A stretch of 64,000 bases of DNA from Mesonia oceanica (GTDB taxonomy: Bacteria > Bacteroidota > Bacteroidia > Flavobacteriales > Flavobacteriaceae). Location: positions 1 through 64,000 of the forward strand of contig NZ_CABVMM010000005.1 of NCBI RefSeq assembly GCF_902499555.1. The letters are read 5' to 3'. Each line of letters opens with the position of its first letter. The stretch's first letter is position 1. This document shows, one piece after another, positions 63,174 through 64,000 of the stretch. The position numbers and the translations under genes are program-made. Below the pieces are notes generated by a model. That model had not been told where the DNA came from. It saw only the letters and a program-made list of their open reading frames with translations, and searched no databases.

Positions 63174-64000
63174 TTAAGGGACTTTTTTAAAATTTATATT
63201 GGCGTAGCTATTGGATATATGAAGTTGAGTGTTACTATTTTGGTTTCTATAGTAGCCTGTGATTTTTTTGCTAAAGCTTTCTTCATAAGATTTAAGAATT
63301 TCTAGATCACTGGTGCCGCTAATTCCACCGTAAGAGGAATCAACATTAAACTGAAAATCCATTTCGGCATCAAACCCTAATTTAATTCCGGAGTAATCGG
63401 TTTTTATTTCCACATTTTTAATACCCTTCATAAGTTTATCTATACGTACCGAGCCATAAGCTTGTTTTAGGTCTAATGAAGAAAATACACGACCAATTTT
63501 CGTGCTGAGGTAGTCACCACGGGCTTCGATATTTCTCGCTTTTTCTACAGAGATGCTTCCATAATCGCAATTAAATTGAAGGTTTTCTACTTTGGAAATA
63601 TTAGAATCAGAATAATCTGCCCGTAGGTTGATGTTTTGGGCTTCCTCAATGGTAAATCCAGAATAATCAGCCTGAATAGTGGCATTGGTAATATAACCGA
63701 AATGACTATTTCTAGTATAATCGAATTTTAACGTATTACTTTCCCCTCTCAATTCACCTATATCAATTTTACCATAGTCGCAGGAAATATTTGTATTTCC
63801 TAAGAGTTTATCCATATAAATTGCTCCGTAATCATTATCGATATCTATATTGTGTTGTGCGGGCGCTTTTATCACATAATTAATCTCCATATTTACGTTA
63901 TTGCTATTCCCGAAGATCCCACTCCACCAAGATTTGTTTTCATTTTCAAAATGAGTGACTGCACTTACTTCATTACCTTTTTGGTTGAATACAACATTAA
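63174..64000 (-). CDS. DUF4097-like beta-strand-repeat protein, 5' part outside the window
   Basis: The frame stays open from 63890 to the window edge (upstream residues read VVFNQKGNEVSAVTHFENEN and KSWWSGIFGNSNNVN), so the first in-window ATG is not the start. The visible 275 residues consist of short beta repeats ending in DYG or DYS (IDIDNDYGAIYMDKLLGNTN, LRADYSDSNISKVENLQFNC), as in DUF4097/putative adhesin solenoids. A signal peptide is expected upstream. Function unknown. Confidence 0.78.
   Translation of the reverse strand, partial: NVVFNQKGNEVSAVTHFENENKSWWSGIFGNSNNVNMEINYVIKAPAQHNIDIDNDYGAIYMDKLLGNTNISCDYGKIDIGELRGESNTLKFDYTRNSHFGYITNATIQADYSGFTIEEAQNINLRADYSDSNISKVENLQFNCDYGSISVEKARNIEARGDYLSTKIGRVFSSLDLKQAYGSVRIDKLMKGIKNVEIKTDYSGIKLGFDAEMDFQFNVDSSYGGISGTSDLEILKSYEESFSKKITGYYRNQNSNTQLHISNSYANINFKKVP

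Overview
The window looks like the chromosome of a marine-type member of the Flavobacteriaceae (Bacteroidota). It is AT-rich and lacks obvious Shine-Dalgarno sites. It has promoter boxes of the Bacteroidota form TTTG-N19-TAnnTTTG (clearest upstream of glmM) and lipoproteins with an SCSDDD-type start. It also carries type IX secretion sorting tails, an LytS/LytTR pair, a LETM1-related biofilm protein and a close PNGase F homologue. I see no rRNA, tRNA, CRISPR array, integrase or intact transposase.

Bases 1 to about 8,640 are an accessory region in which every gene lies on the minus strand: a broken TIR-TPR gene, a DUF6169-like gene with a 43-residue partner, a CPBP membrane protease, a frameshifted LytTR membrane regulator, a beta-helix protein, an unknown helical protein and a secreted serine protease. 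The genes are separated by long, hairpin-forming intergenic elements that resemble one another, and several genes are bracketed by inverted repeats specific to that gene. This is the layout of a cassette array, and I consider it the most interesting feature of the window. Bases 8,640 to 9,907 hold only repeats, including a diverged tandem duplication of about 300 bp.

Bases 9,908 to 14,002 form a probable copper-handling cluster: two small paralogous three-cysteine exported proteins, an MbnP-family lipoprotein, an MbnH-like dihaem peroxidase and an outer-membrane protein with a CxxCGC segment. Bases 14,042 to 26,362 hold acpH, glmM, a PNGase F-like lipoprotein, two tandem lipid A acyltransferase paralogues, a rhomboid protease, a SIMPL protein, a TlpA-like thioredoxin, a GAF protein and an HD domain fused to a Pycsar-type membrane effector. 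Bases 26,426 to 37,644 hold a phosphoesterase/beta-barrel fusion, a hydrolase / ECF sigma / membrane-protein operon whose sigma gene carries an in-frame stop, a large T9SS-exported protein and a LytS-2TM-LytTR signalling operon.

Bases 37,641 to 54,640 hold the LETM1-related protein, a second ECF sigma/anti-sigma pair, a lipid-kinase/phosphatidate-phosphatase divergent pair, an osmotic-stress group (YtxH, OtsA-OtsB fusion, GH15, two MscS channels) and beta-propeller lipoproteins. Bases 54,712 to 61,221 are a fatty-acid beta-oxidation operon (MarR, FadN-like, thiolase, acyl-CoA dehydrogenase) interrupted by an inverted-repeat-bounded four-helix-bundle gene and by a second inverted-repeat element. 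The right end carries a BspA-like T9SS protein and the 3' part of a beta-strand-repeat protein that runs off the window.

Functions are assigned from family motifs recognised by eye; no database search was run. Gene disruptions are read directly from the sequence and could be real decay or assembly errors.
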